From positions 868,001 to 932,000 of the forward strand of contig NZ_LXYO01000023.1 in the NCBI RefSeq assembly GCF_001650915.1: a stretch of DNA of 64,000 nucleotides, read 5' to 3'. This document shows, one piece after another, positions 26,628-35,186 of the stretch (positions within the stretch are counted from its first letter, which is position 1; every line of letters begins with the position of its first letter). The translations under genes and the position numbers were made by a program. The stretch comes from Marinobacter sp. EhC06 (GTDB lineage Bacteria > Pseudomonadota > Gammaproteobacteria > Pseudomonadales > Oleiphilaceae). The notes below the pieces were generated by a model that was not told where the DNA came from, made no database searches, and saw only the letters and a program-made list of their open reading frames with translations.

Positions 26628-27466
26628 ACCGCAAACTGCTGAAGAAAATCGTGGCGAAAACCGGTTTCGCTCTCCTGCTGGCAGGGATCCTGTTGTTTAC
26701 GGTGTTCCCCTTCTATTACGCGATCGTGACCTCGTTCAAGAGTGGTTCCGAGCTGTTCGATGTGACCTGGTGGATGAGCTCGTTCGATTTCTCCAATTAC
26801 CTGTCGGTGATTGGCGACGGCTCCTTCGTGGGTAGCATCTGGAACTCGGTGCTGGTGTCCTTCGCCACGGTGATCATTGCCATGGCATTTGGCCTGACCG
26901 CCGCCTATGCCCTTGGCCGGGTGCAGTTCCGGGGCCGGAGTGCGGTGCTGATGATTGTGCTCGGGGTATCGATGTTTCCCCAGGTTGCGGTGCTCTCCGG
27001 GCTGTTCGAGGTGATCCGGGCCCTGGATCTGTACAACAACCCGCTGGCGCTGATCTTCTCCTACACCATCTTCACATTGCCGTTCACGGTCTGGATTCTG
27101 ACCACCTTCATGCGGCAGTTGCCGAAGGAGCTGGAAGAGGCCGCCATTGTTGACGGTGCCTCGCCCATGACCACGCTGTTCAAGGTATTTATCCCGTTAA
27201 TGTGGCCAGCCATGGCCACAACAGGCCTGCTGGCGTTTATCGCCGCCTGGAACGAGTTCCTGTTTGCACTCACCTTCACCCTCACCGACGACCAGCGCAC
27301 GGTGCCTGTCGCCATTGCCCTGCTGACCGGCGGCTCCCAGTACGAGCTGCCCTGGGGCAACCTGATGGCGGCGTCTGTCATCGTTACGGTGCCGTTGGTG
27401 TTGCTGGTGCTGATTTTCCAACGTCGTATCGTATCCGGCCTAACGGCGGGTGCGGTGAAAGGTTAA
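26624..27466 (+). CDS. Sugar ABC transporter permease, MalG type
   Basis: Second permease of 280 aa with six helices. The first helix is followed by the YYAIVTSFKSG segment typical of MalG-like subunits, and the coupling loop is LEEAAIVDGASPMTTLFKVFIPL near residues 170-192. It pairs with the MalF-type subunit to form the pore and would bind the ATPase encoded at 29150-30283. The alpha-glucosidase gene starts 15 bases downstream. Confidence 0.93.
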   Translation: MNRKLLKKIVAKTGFALLLAGILLFTVFPFYYAIVTSFKSGSELFDVTWWMSSFDFSNYLSVIGDGSFVGSIWNSVLVSFATVIIAMAFGLTAAYALGRVQFRGRSAVLMIVLGVSMFPQVAVLSGLFEVIRALDLYNNPLALIFSYTIFTLPFTVWILTTFMRQLPKELEEAAIVDGASPMTTLFKVFIPLMWPAMATTGLLAFIAAWNEFLFALTFTLTDDQRTVPVAIALLTGGSQYELPWGNLMAASVIVTVPLVLLVLIFQRRIVSGLTAGAVKG

Positions 27467-27481
27467 TTGAGGAGTTATTGT

Positions 27482-29098
27482 ATGACCCAGTCACAGCCCT
27501 GGTGGAAAGGTGGCATTATCTACCAGATCTATCCCCGCAGTTTTCTCGACAGCAACGGGGATGGTATTGGCGATCTGAAGGGCGTTACCCGGAAACTGCC
27601 CTATGTCGCCTCACTGGGCGTGGACGCTATCTGGCTGTCTCCGTTCTTCACCTCACCCATGAAAGACTTCGGTTACGACGTCTCTGACTACCGCGGGGTC
27701 GATCCGATCTTCGGGGACATGGACGACTACCGAGCGCTGGTGGCTGAAGCCCATCGCCTGGGCCTGAAGGTGATCATTGACCAGGTGCTCAGCCACACCG
27801 CTGAAAACCATCCCTGGTTCGAGGAAAGCCGTTCCAGCCGGGACAATCCCAGGGCCGACTGGTTTGTCTGGGCCGACCCCAATCCCGACGGCACCCCGCC
27901 CAACAACTGGTTGTCGATTTTCGGCGGCAGCGCCTGGGCCTGGGACAGTCGCCGGGGCCAGTACTACCTCCACAATTTCCTGGCCAGCCAGCCGGACCTG
28001 AACTTCCACAACCCGGCAGTGCGCCAGGCCCAGCTGGATAATATGCGGTTCTGGCTGGAGTTGGGGGCGGATGGGTTCCGCCTGGACACCGTGAATTTCT
28101 ACTACCACAGCCAGGGACTGGAGAATAACCCGGCCGTTCCCGCTGGTGAGAACAAGACCTTTGTTGCCAAGGGTGTGAATCCGTACACCTATCAGCGCCA
28201 CGTGTACGATCTCAGCCAGCCGGAGAACCTGGCGTTCCTGGAGGACCTTCGTGCCCTGATGGGCGAGTTCCCGGATACCACCCTGGTGGGTGAGATCGGC
28301 GACGACCGGCCACTGGAGCGCATGGCCGAGTACACCCGGGGCAACAACCGCCTGCATATGGCTTATTCCTTTGACCTGCTTTCCGACCAGCATGGTCCGG
28401 AGTGGGTTCGCGATGTCGTGCGCCGTTTCCAGGACGGTCTCGGCGATGGCTGGGCCTGCTGGGCTCTGAGCAATCATGACGTGGTGCGAGTGGTCTCACG
28501 CTGGGGAGAGCGTGCCGAGGATCCCCACGCCTACGCCCGGGTGCTTATGGCCCTGCTGCTCTCGCTTCGCGGCAGCGTGTGTATTTACCAGGGCGAGGAG
28601 CTCGGTCTGCCGGAAGCCTGGGTGCCTTTCGAGGCTTTGCAGGATCCTTACGGCATTGAGTTCTGGCCGGAGTTCAAGGGCCGGGATGGTTGCCGTACTC
28701 CTATGCCCTGGACCCCGGAAGCCAACGGAGGGTTCACCACCGGCACGCCCTGGCTTCCGGTTGACCGCCACCATCTTGAGCTGTCGGTTCAGAGCCAGGA
28801 AGACAACCCGGACTCCACCCTGAACAGCATTCGCCGGCTGATCCGCTGGCGGCAGAATCAGCCAGCGCTGGTGCAGGGCGAGCTGGAGCTGAGCGAGAAC
28901 ACTGGCGATGCGCTGTGCTGGGTTCGCAGGGCAGAGCAACAGTCCATGCTGGTTGCGCTCAACGTCACCGGCGAGGAACTGCGCATCCCGGTGCCCTGTG
29001 AGATTGACCTGATTGCAACCGGCCATGGCTTTACCGGCTATATCGATGGCGGCGACCTTGTCCTGCCGCCTTACCAGGCTTTATTTGCAGAGTTGTAA
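27482..29098 (+). CDS. aglA: Alpha-glucosidase, GH13 (AglA/Halomonas HaG type)
   Basis: Retaining glycosidase that releases glucose from small alpha-glucosides such as maltose and sucrose, 538 aa. The catalytic residues sit at D202 (GFRLDTVNF), E271 (VGEIGDD) and D333 (SNHDVV), the same numbering I recall for the Halomonas sp. H11 enzyme HaG, also 538 aa. N-terminal YQIYPRSFLDSNGDGIGDL carries the calcium-binding loop of oligo-glucosidases. There is no signal peptide, so it acts in the cytosol on imported sugar. GAGGAG lies seven bases before the ATG at 27482. Confidence 0.93.
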   Translation: MTQSQPWWKGGIIYQIYPRSFLDSNGDGIGDLKGVTRKLPYVASLGVDAIWLSPFFTSPMKDFGYDVSDYRGVDPIFGDMDDYRALVAEAHRLGLKVIIDQVLSHTAENHPWFEESRSSRDNPRADWFVWADPNPDGTPPNNWLSIFGGSAWAWDSRRGQYYLHNFLASQPDLNFHNPAVRQAQLDNMRFWLELGADGFRLDTVNFYYHSQGLENNPAVPAGENKTFVAKGVNPYTYQRHVYDLSQPENLAFLEDLRALMGEFPDTTLVGEIGDDRPLERMAEYTRGNNRLHMAYSFDLLSDQHGPEWVRDVVRRFQDGLGDGWACWALSNHDVVRVVSRWGERAEDPHAYARVLMALLLSLRGSVCIYQGEELGLPEAWVPFEALQDPYGIEFWPEFKGRDGCRTPMPWTPEANGGFTTGTPWLPVDRHHLELSVQSQEDNPDSTLNSIRRLIRWRQNQPALVQGELELSENTGDALCWVRRAEQQSMLVALNVTGEELRIPVPCEIDLIATGHGFTGYIDGGDLVLPPYQALFAEL

Positions 29099-29149
29099 AA
29101 CTTCGCGGCGCCCGGCCCTGACCGGGCGACTAACAGAGGAGTCTCCACC

Positions 29150-30283
29150 ATGGCATGCGTGGAACTGAAAAATATAAACAAGACCTTTGGACAGATTGAG
29201 ATTCTGCCGTGCGTGAACCTGCGCATTGAAGATGGCGAATTTGTGGTCTTTGTCGGCCCGTCGGGTTGCGGCAAGTCGACCATGCTTCGGCTGATTGCCG
29301 GGCTTGAGGACCCCACCGGTGGGGATATCGAAATAGATGGGGAAGTGGTCACTGACCAGTCACCGAAAGAGCGGGGCGTGGGCATGGTTTTCCAGTCCTA
29401 TGCCCTGTATCCACACATGTCGGTGTATGAGAACATCGCCTTTGGCCTCAAGCTGGGCAAGGCGAAAAAGAGCAAGATCCGCGAGTGGGTGGAGAAAACC
29501 GCCGAAGTCCTGCAACTGGAGAATTTGCTGGATCGCAAACCCCGGGAGTTGTCCGGCGGCCAGCGCCAGCGAGTGGCGATTGGCCGGGCCATGGCCCGGG
29601 AACCCAAGATCATGCTGTTTGACGAGCCGCTGTCCAATCTGGATGCCAGTCTGCGGGTACAGATGCGTACGGAAATCTCCAAGCTCCATGACCGCCTGCA
29701 GTCCACCATGATCTACGTAACCCACGATCAGGTTGAGGCCATGACCCTGGCCGACAAGATTGTGGTGCTCAACGGCGGCAATATCGAACAGGTTGGTACG
29801 CCCTACGAACTCTACGAAACTCCGGCCAGCCTGTTTGTGGCCGGATTTATCGGTTCGCCGAAAATGAACCTGATGCCCGGCAGGGTCGCAGGGGAAACCG
29901 GTGCATCGGCAACGACTATTGATATCCGGGGTCTGGGAGAAGTGACCGTCAACCGTGAGACCTCCGGCCTGAAGGATGGTGATTCGGTGACCGTGGGGGT
30001 TCGCCCGGAACACTTCAGCCTGGCGTTGTCCGGGCCCGATCACGGCCTGGAAGTGGTTAACGTCGAGTATCTCGGGAACGAAGCCTATGTCTACGTCGAA
30101 CTGCCCGGCATGTCGGAGCTCATGGTTGTGCGACAGCCGGTGCCCTGTGAGGTTCAGACCGGACAGCGCGTGGCGCTGACCACCGAGCCGGAACTGGTGC
30201 ACGTGTTCGATGCCAGTGGCCGGGCCCTCGGTCCTTTCAAGGCGGAAGCCGAGGCGGCGGAACGGCTGGCGGCGACCCAGTGA
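29150..30283 (+). CDS. Sugar ABC transporter ATP-binding protein, MalK/UgpC type
   Basis: ATPase of the importer, 377 aa. Walker A is GPSGCGKST at 36-44, the signature LSGGQRQRV near 134-142 and Walker B ends in LFDEPLSNLD near 157-166. The C-terminal ~130 residues form the TOBE-type regulatory domain (VRPEHF near 284). The start has AGAGGAG upstream. A short hairpin (CGCCCGG/CCGGGCG, 29109-29128) in the 51-base gap after the glucosidase gene may adjust expression within the operon. Confidence 0.94.
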   Translation: MACVELKNINKTFGQIEILPCVNLRIEDGEFVVFVGPSGCGKSTMLRLIAGLEDPTGGDIEIDGEVVTDQSPKERGVGMVFQSYALYPHMSVYENIAFGLKLGKAKKSKIREWVEKTAEVLQLENLLDRKPRELSGGQRQRVAIGRAMAREPKIMLFDEPLSNLDASLRVQMRTEISKLHDRLQSTMIYVTHDQVEAMTLADKIVVLNGGNIEQVGTPYELYETPASLFVAGFIGSPKMNLMPGRVAGETGASATTIDIRGLGEVTVNRETSGLKDGDSVTVGVRPEHFSLALSGPDHGLEVVNVEYLGNEAYVYVELPGMSELMVVRQPVPCEVQTGQRVALTTEPELVHVFDASGRALGPFKAEAEAAERLAATQ

Positions 30284-30314
30284 AATCCGAGAACCAAGGG
30301 CAGGGGAGACGAGT

Positions 30315-31364
30315 GTGACAGAGAAGCCCAGGCGTCTGACAGTGAAGCTGATGGCGGAGAAGCTGAATGTTTCCACCGCCACCATCTCCAATGCCTTCAA
30401 TCGGCCGGATCAGCTGTCTGAAGGCCGTCGCCGTTGGATTCTGGAAGAGTGCAAGCGTCTGGGCTACATGGGCCCCAACGCTGCAGCCCGGAGCCTGCGC
30501 ACGGGCCGAACCGGCAACGTTGGCGTGATGCTGGCGGATAACCTGGCCTACAGTTTGACCGACCCGGTGGCCAGTGAATTTCTGCATGGCCTCGCGGAGG
30601 TTCTTGATCGACGCCACATGAACATGCTGCTGCTATCGAGCCAGGACGATGACGAGCATCGGAGCCGGCTTCAGGAATCCATGGTGGACGGATTTATTGT
30701 CTACGGCTGGCTGAAAAAAGGCAGGACCTATGACCGGCTGCTACAGCACGGCAAAACCATGGTGGCGGTGGATTTTGATCTGGAAGGCTGTACCTGGGTC
30801 AACATCGACAACTATGAGGGTGCCCGCCGCAGCGCTGAGCATGCGCTCCAACAGCCCCCTGAAAACGTTGCGATTCTGGGTCTCCGTCTGGTGGACACGG
30901 ACCGTGTCTGTCGGATCCGCGACCGGGAACTGTTCAACGAGGCAAGGGCGATTTCCGTTCGCCGGCTTCACGGTTATACCGATGCCCTGGAAGCTGCCGG
31001 CTACCAGGTGCCCGCCGAACGCATTTGGTCTACACCCACCAATACCCATCAGGACGCCTACCAGGCGGCACGGGAAGCCCTGACCAGCAGCCCCAGACCG
31101 GATCTGTTGCTGTGCATGAGTGACCGGATCGCCCTGGCCGCCATTCAGGCCGCACTGCAGATGGGGCTGAGAGTGCCGGAGGATGTCCGGATCGTCGGTT
31201 TTGACGGTATTCCCGAGGGCGCCAACATTCACCCGTCGCTGACTACGGTCTATCAACAGAGTGCGGAGAAGGGACGTATCGCCGCCCGGATTTTCCTGGG
31301 TGAACAGGAAGACGCCAACGTGCTGCTGCCCACTTGTCTGTTGGTGCGCGAAAGCTGCCCCTGA
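30315..31364 (+). CDS. LacI-family transcriptional regulator (GTG start)
   Basis: Sugar-responsive repressor of 349 aa. The N-terminal helix-turn-helix (residues about 8-28: LMAEKLNVSTATISNAFN) and hinge are followed by a periplasmic-binding-protein-like effector domain that ends in the usual DVRIVGFDGIP and LTTVYQ segments. I chose the GTG at 30315 because it has AGGGGAG six bases upstream and gives the normal family N-terminus. It lies within the operon, after the ATPase gene, and most likely controls it. The effector is not known. Confidence 0.93.
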   Translation: MTEKPRRLTVKLMAEKLNVSTATISNAFNRPDQLSEGRRRWILEECKRLGYMGPNAAARSLRTGRTGNVGVMLADNLAYSLTDPVASEFLHGLAEVLDRRHMNMLLLSSQDDDEHRSRLQESMVDGFIVYGWLKKGRTYDRLLQHGKTMVAVDFDLEGCTWVNIDNYEGARRSAEHALQQPPENVAILGLRLVDTDRVCRIRDRELFNEARAISVRRLHGYTDALEAAGYQVPAERIWSTPTNTHQDAYQAAREALTSSPRPDLLLCMSDRIALAAIQAALQMGLRVPEDVRIVGFDGIPEGANIHPSLTTVYQQSAEKGRIAARIFLGEQEDANVLLPTCLLVRESCP

Positions 31365-31398
31365 TTCCTGCTCACTCCACATAGCAAAAGAGCCCGCA

Positions 31399-32355
31399 AT
31401 GATGCCATTTGACGTACTCTGCTTCGGCGAAGCCCTGATCGACATGCGCGGTGAAAACGTCGACGGGCAACTGCGTTTTGTCCCCCAGCCCGGTGGCGCC
31501 CCCGCCAATGTTGCCGTTGGTGTGGCGAGGCTCGGTGGCAGGTCCGGGTTTGCCGGCCAGGTCGGTGCCGACCTGTTCGGCAACCAGATCCTGGCCTCGC
31601 TGTCCGGGTTCGGTGTGGATACATCGCAATTGGTGCAGACCAACAATGCCAATACCGCGCTGGCCATGGTCGCCCTCGATGAAGCCGGTGAACGCAGCTT
31701 CACCTTCTACCGGAATGCCACTGCGGATTTGCTGTATGAGCCGGAACAAATGCCGGACAGCGCTCTCGCCGGCCAGCCCATCTTTCATATCTGTTCGAAT
31801 ACCCTGACTGAGCCGGTCATTGCGGAAACGACCCTGGCCCTGGTGGCCCGGGCGCGAAAGGCGGGTAGCCTGGTGAGTTTCGATGTCAATTACCGCGAGC
31901 CACTCTGGCCGGATCCGGAACGGGCACCTGAACAGATTCGTGCCCTTGCCCTGGAAGCCGACCTGGTCAAGTTCAGCCGGGAAGAACTGACAGCGCTTTA
32001 CGGTGACCAGGGTGATGCCCTGGTTGAAGAGCTTCGTGGTCGGGCTGTTCAGTTGGTGCTGGTTTCTGACGGCCCCAACGCCCTACAGGCCTGGGCGGGT
32101 GAAAGGCAGCTGACAATGGTGCCGCCGCAGGTGCGGGCGGTGGATACCACCGCTGCCGGCGATGCCTTTGTGGCCGGCCTCCTGTATCAGTTGGCCAGCC
32201 ACGGTGTAACAGCGGACCGTCTTGGTCCGTGGCTTGCCCAACCCGTCAGTCTCGACCGGGCTCTGGAGTTCGCAGCCCGGTGTGGTGCCATTGCCGCAAC
32301 CCGGTTCGGAGCCTTCGATGCCTTGCCGTCAAAAGCTGATTTGCAGTGCCTGTGA
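31399..32355 (+). CDS. Fructokinase, PfkB family
   Basis: Carbohydrate kinase of 318 aa. The N-terminal signature GGAPANVAVGVARLGG lies at about 34-49 and the C-terminal one, with the catalytic aspartate, is VDTTAAGDAF at about 249-258. Position after an alpha-glucosidase and importer suggests that it phosphorylates the fructose freed from sucrose, but a related ketose or 2-keto-3-deoxygluconate cannot be excluded by sequence alone. It starts 34 bases after the regulator; the ribosome-binding site is weak. It is the last gene of the sugar locus. Confidence 0.85.
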   Translation: MMPFDVLCFGEALIDMRGENVDGQLRFVPQPGGAPANVAVGVARLGGRSGFAGQVGADLFGNQILASLSGFGVDTSQLVQTNNANTALAMVALDEAGERSFTFYRNATADLLYEPEQMPDSALAGQPIFHICSNTLTEPVIAETTLALVARARKAGSLVSFDVNYREPLWPDPERAPEQIRALALEADLVKFSREELTALYGDQGDALVEELRGRAVQLVLVSDGPNALQAWAGERQLTMVPPQVRAVDTTAAGDAFVAGLLYQLASHGVTADRLGPWLAQPVSLDRALEFAARCGAIAATRFGAFDALPSKADLQCL

Positions 32356-32509
32356 CTGAGTGCCCCGAATGCCAGACTGGATTTTGATCAATTTCCCTTT
32401 CCTGATCGCTGTTCTTGACTATAGTTAAGAGTAAGGAACGGTTGCTGATCTGACAGTCTCCGGATCCCGTATTTCACAATACCAACAACAGCAAAGAAGG
32501 GGGTTGTCC

Positions 32510-33121
32510 ATGCTCCTGTCACATGCGTTCGGTCTCTTCACCCATCCTGATGAAGAGTGGGCTTCCATACGAAAAGAACATGAAACACCGCGCCGGGTCT
32601 ATGTTGCCTATGTGCTGATTCTGGCAGCCATTGCACCCATCTGCGCTTACATCTCGACGGCCTATTTCGGCTGGACGGTGGGCAATGAGCGGCTGATCAA
32701 GCTGACCGAGATCAGTGCAATGCAGCTCAGTGTGCTTACCTACCTGGCGATGCTGGTGGGCGTCTTTGCACTGGGCTATGCCATCAACTGGATGGCGAAA
32801 ACCTATGGCGCCAAGGAAGAGCATGTGCCCTCCAACGGCATTGCCTTGGCCGCTTACTCCTGCACGCCCCTTTTCCTGGCGGGTTTTGCCCTGCTGTATC
32901 CGGTGCCCTGGTTCAATGCCATCGTCTTCCTGGTAGCTGCTTGTTACGGGGCTTACCTCATGTATGACGGGCTGCCGATTGTCATGGGTATCGAAAAGGA
33001 ACGGGCGGTCATGTACGCCGGTGCGTTGCTGACTGTCGCCCTGGTGATCCTCGTATCCACACGGGTCGGTTCGGTCATTCTCTGGAACTTTGGAGTGGGG
33101 CCTGTATTCATCAGCGGATAG
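32510..33121 (+). CDS. Yip1-family membrane protein
   Basis: Protein of 203 aa with five to six transmembrane helices. The N-terminal THPDEEWASIRKEH before the first helix is typical of bacterial Yip1-domain proteins, whose role is unknown. The ATG at 32510 follows AGGGGG. It has its own promoter region (a TATAGT -10-like box at 32420-32425 within a near-palindrome) and a strong terminator, so it is monocistronic. Confidence 0.82.
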   Translation: MLLSHAFGLFTHPDEEWASIRKEHETPRRVYVAYVLILAAIAPICAYISTAYFGWTVGNERLIKLTEISAMQLSVLTYLAMLVGVFALGYAINWMAKTYGAKEEHVPSNGIALAAYSCTPLFLAGFALLYPVPWFNAIVFLVAACYGAYLMYDGLPIVMGIEKERAVMYAGALLTVALVILVSTRVGSVILWNFGVGPVFISG

Positions 33122-33142
33122 GCAGAATCCAAACGGAACGCC

Positions 33143-33170
33143 AAGGGGAGCCAGGAGCTCCCCTTTTTTA
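33143..33170 (+). terminator. Intrinsic terminator of the Yip1-like gene
   Basis: AAGGGGAGC pairs perfectly with GCTCCCCTT around a five-base loop, with a run of seven T including the stem end. It lies 21 bases after the stop. Confidence 0.92.
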
Positions 33171-33204
33171 TGGATTCTGGCATTTACCGCGCGCTTGTCG
33201 TGAT

Positions 33205-33233
33205 TTGCCATCCCCCTGTCGTAATTTGGCAAT
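33205..33233 (+). promoter_or_regulatory. Candidate Pho box upstream of the PhoD-like gene
   Basis: CTGTCAT-like units follow an 11-base rhythm: TTGCCAT (33205-33211), CTGTCGT (33216-33222) and TGGCAAT (33227-33233), with the AT-rich linker AATT between the last two. A further TTGTCGT lies at 33195-33201. CTGTCGT differs from the E. coli unit CTGTCAT at one base. The site is about 104 bases before the start of an alkaline phosphatase gene. Confidence 0.6.
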
Positions 33234-33336
33234 GCGTTCTTAACGAAGCCCGACTAGGTTCTTCAGTTGGAGTAGTACCGGCAAAGGTCACAGGGTGCCG
33301 AGGCTACGAAGGATGAACGCAGGGGAAGACACAACA

Positions 33337-35079
33337 ATGAAACGACTGACACGACGGGATTTTCTGAAGGCATCGGCCATTGGCATGGGGGCAGTGGTGG
33401 TCTCTACCGGCCTGGCAGGCTGTGTGCTGGACAGCTCCGATGAACGAACAATCAGCTTCACTCACGGTGTGGCCAGTGGCGATCCGCTTGCCGATGGCGT
33501 CATGCTCTGGACCAGGGCAGCGCCGGCGAATGGTGGGGCCCCTGTCGGCGTGGCCTGGGAGGTGGCGACGGATGAAGGTTTTGAGAACCTGGTGCATTCC
33601 GGCACGGCAGAGGCCGCTGAAGCCCATGATTTCACCGTCAAGGTGGATGTGCGCGGGCTGGCGCCCGGGCAAACCTATTATTACCGCTTCCAGACAACGG
33701 ACCGTCAGTCACCGGTGGGCGTAACCAGGACACTACCGGAGGGCAGTGTCGACTCGGTGCGCCTGGCTGTGGTGTCCTGTTCGAACTACCCGGCCGGTTA
33801 CTTCAACGTCTACCGGGAAATCAGTAAACAGGCTGATCTGGATGCTGTGGTGCATCTGGGCGACTACATCTACGAATACAGCTCCGATAGCAGCAGCTAT
33901 GCGGCACAGGATGCTCAGGCGCTGGGCCGTACCTTCCCGGAGGACAACAACCTCGAGCTGATTGAACTGGTGGATTATCGCAGGCGCTACGCTGCGTACC
34001 GGGCAGACCCGGACCTTCAGTCCTTGCATGCCAGGGTTCCGTTTATCGTGGTGTGGGACGACCACGAGGTGGCCAACGACACCTGGGAGGAGGGCGCTGA
34101 AAATCATAATGACGGAGAAGGCGATTTCACCGAACGCAAGCTCAATGCCCTCAAGGCCTATTTCGAGTGGATGCCGATCCGTCCTGTGTTCGAGGGCAGC
34201 GACGAGGCCATTTTCCGGACCTTCCGGTTCGGCAATCTGGTGGACCTGCACATGCTGGATACCCGCATTATTGGGCGCGACCAGCAACTGGACTACATGG
34301 ACTACTTCACGGGAGAAGGGCTGGATGCCGTCCGCTTTACTGAGGATGTTGGCAGTCAGAACCGCACCCTGCTGGGCGCAGAGCAGCTGCTCTGGCTGCA
34401 GTCTTCCCTGAACTATTCCACCGCAACATGGCAGGTGTTGGGGCAGCAGGTACTGATGGGCCGAATGAATCTGCCCGCGGAGCTGCTGGTGGCCATTGCA
34501 ACTGAGCAGTTTGACGGTCTGCCGGAAAAACTGGCGGAACTGGCCCAGCTCAAAGGCCGGGAGCTCCAGGGGGATCCGTCCCTGACCCCAGAGGAATTGG
34601 CTCGCATCAATACAGTTGCCCCCTACAATCTGGATGCCTGGGATGGCTACCAGTATGAACGGGAAGTGGTGCTGGGTACTGCCAAGGCGCTGAACAAGAA
34701 CCTGGTGGTGCTGGCGGGGGATACCCATAACGCCTGGGCCAACAATCTGAAAGACATCCAGGGCGACCAGATTGGCGTGGAGTTCGCCACAGCCTCGGTG
34801 ACATCACCCGGTCTGGAGGAGTATCTCGGCATCCCGGATGACATGATTCAGGGCGCTGAACAGGCCATCAGTCTGCTGGTGGATGATCTGGACTACCTGA
34901 ATGTGAATCAGCGCGGCTACATGTTGGTTACCTTTACTCCGGAAGAAGCTCGGTCGGATTGGTATTTCGTGGACACCATCAAGTCAAAGGATTATCAGAT
35001 CGATGCGGCCCGCACTGCCTCCCGCAGGGTGTTGCCCGGACAGGGCAATCGTACTGTGGAGCCTGTAAACGCCGTATAG
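33337..35079 (+). CDS. phoD: Alkaline phosphatase/phosphodiesterase, PhoD family, Tat-exported
   Basis: Secreted metallophosphoesterase that frees phosphate from organic esters, 580 aa. The Tat motif TRRDFLK is at residues 4-10, and the signal ends in LAGC, which also fits a lipobox, so it may be membrane-anchored. Metal and catalytic segments are VVSCSNYPAGYFN, HLGDYIYEY, VVWDDHEVAND and AGDTHNAW, all typical of the PhoD family. AGGGGAAG lies upstream of the ATG at 33337. The candidate Pho box supports induction by phosphate starvation through PhoBR. Confidence 0.92.
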   Translation: MKRLTRRDFLKASAIGMGAVVVSTGLAGCVLDSSDERTISFTHGVASGDPLADGVMLWTRAAPANGGAPVGVAWEVATDEGFENLVHSGTAEAAEAHDFTVKVDVRGLAPGQTYYYRFQTTDRQSPVGVTRTLPEGSVDSVRLAVVSCSNYPAGYFNVYREISKQADLDAVVHLGDYIYEYSSDSSSYAAQDAQALGRTFPEDNNLELIELVDYRRRYAAYRADPDLQSLHARVPFIVVWDDHEVANDTWEEGAENHNDGEGDFTERKLNALKAYFEWMPIRPVFEGSDEAIFRTFRFGNLVDLHMLDTRIIGRDQQLDYMDYFTGEGLDAVRFTEDVGSQNRTLLGAEQLLWLQSSLNYSTATWQVLGQQVLMGRMNLPAELLVAIATEQFDGLPEKLAELAQLKGRELQGDPSLTPEELARINTVAPYNLDAWDGYQYEREVVLGTAKALNKNLVVLAGDTHNAWANNLKDIQGDQIGVEFATASVTSPGLEEYLGIPDDMIQGAEQAISLLVDDLDYLNVNQRGYMLVTFTPEEARSDWYFVDTIKSKDYQIDAARTASRRVLPGQGNRTVEPVNAV

Positions 35080-35127
35080 GGCGACAGGCAGGCCATTAGC
35101 TATCCTGTCCTTGATGCAGCGCAAACC

Positions 35128-35149
35128 ACCCCGGATGCTTTCCGGGGTT
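35128..35149 (+). terminator. Hairpin after phoD
   Basis: ACCCCGGA and TCCGGGGT form a perfect eight-pair stem with a five-base loop, followed by TTAAAT. It lies 48 bases after the stop and just before the ATPase start. The T-run is poor, so termination may be partial. Confidence 0.5.
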
Positions 35150-35186
35150 AAATGGTGATGTTGCAACGGCAGGGAGCTTTCAGGGT

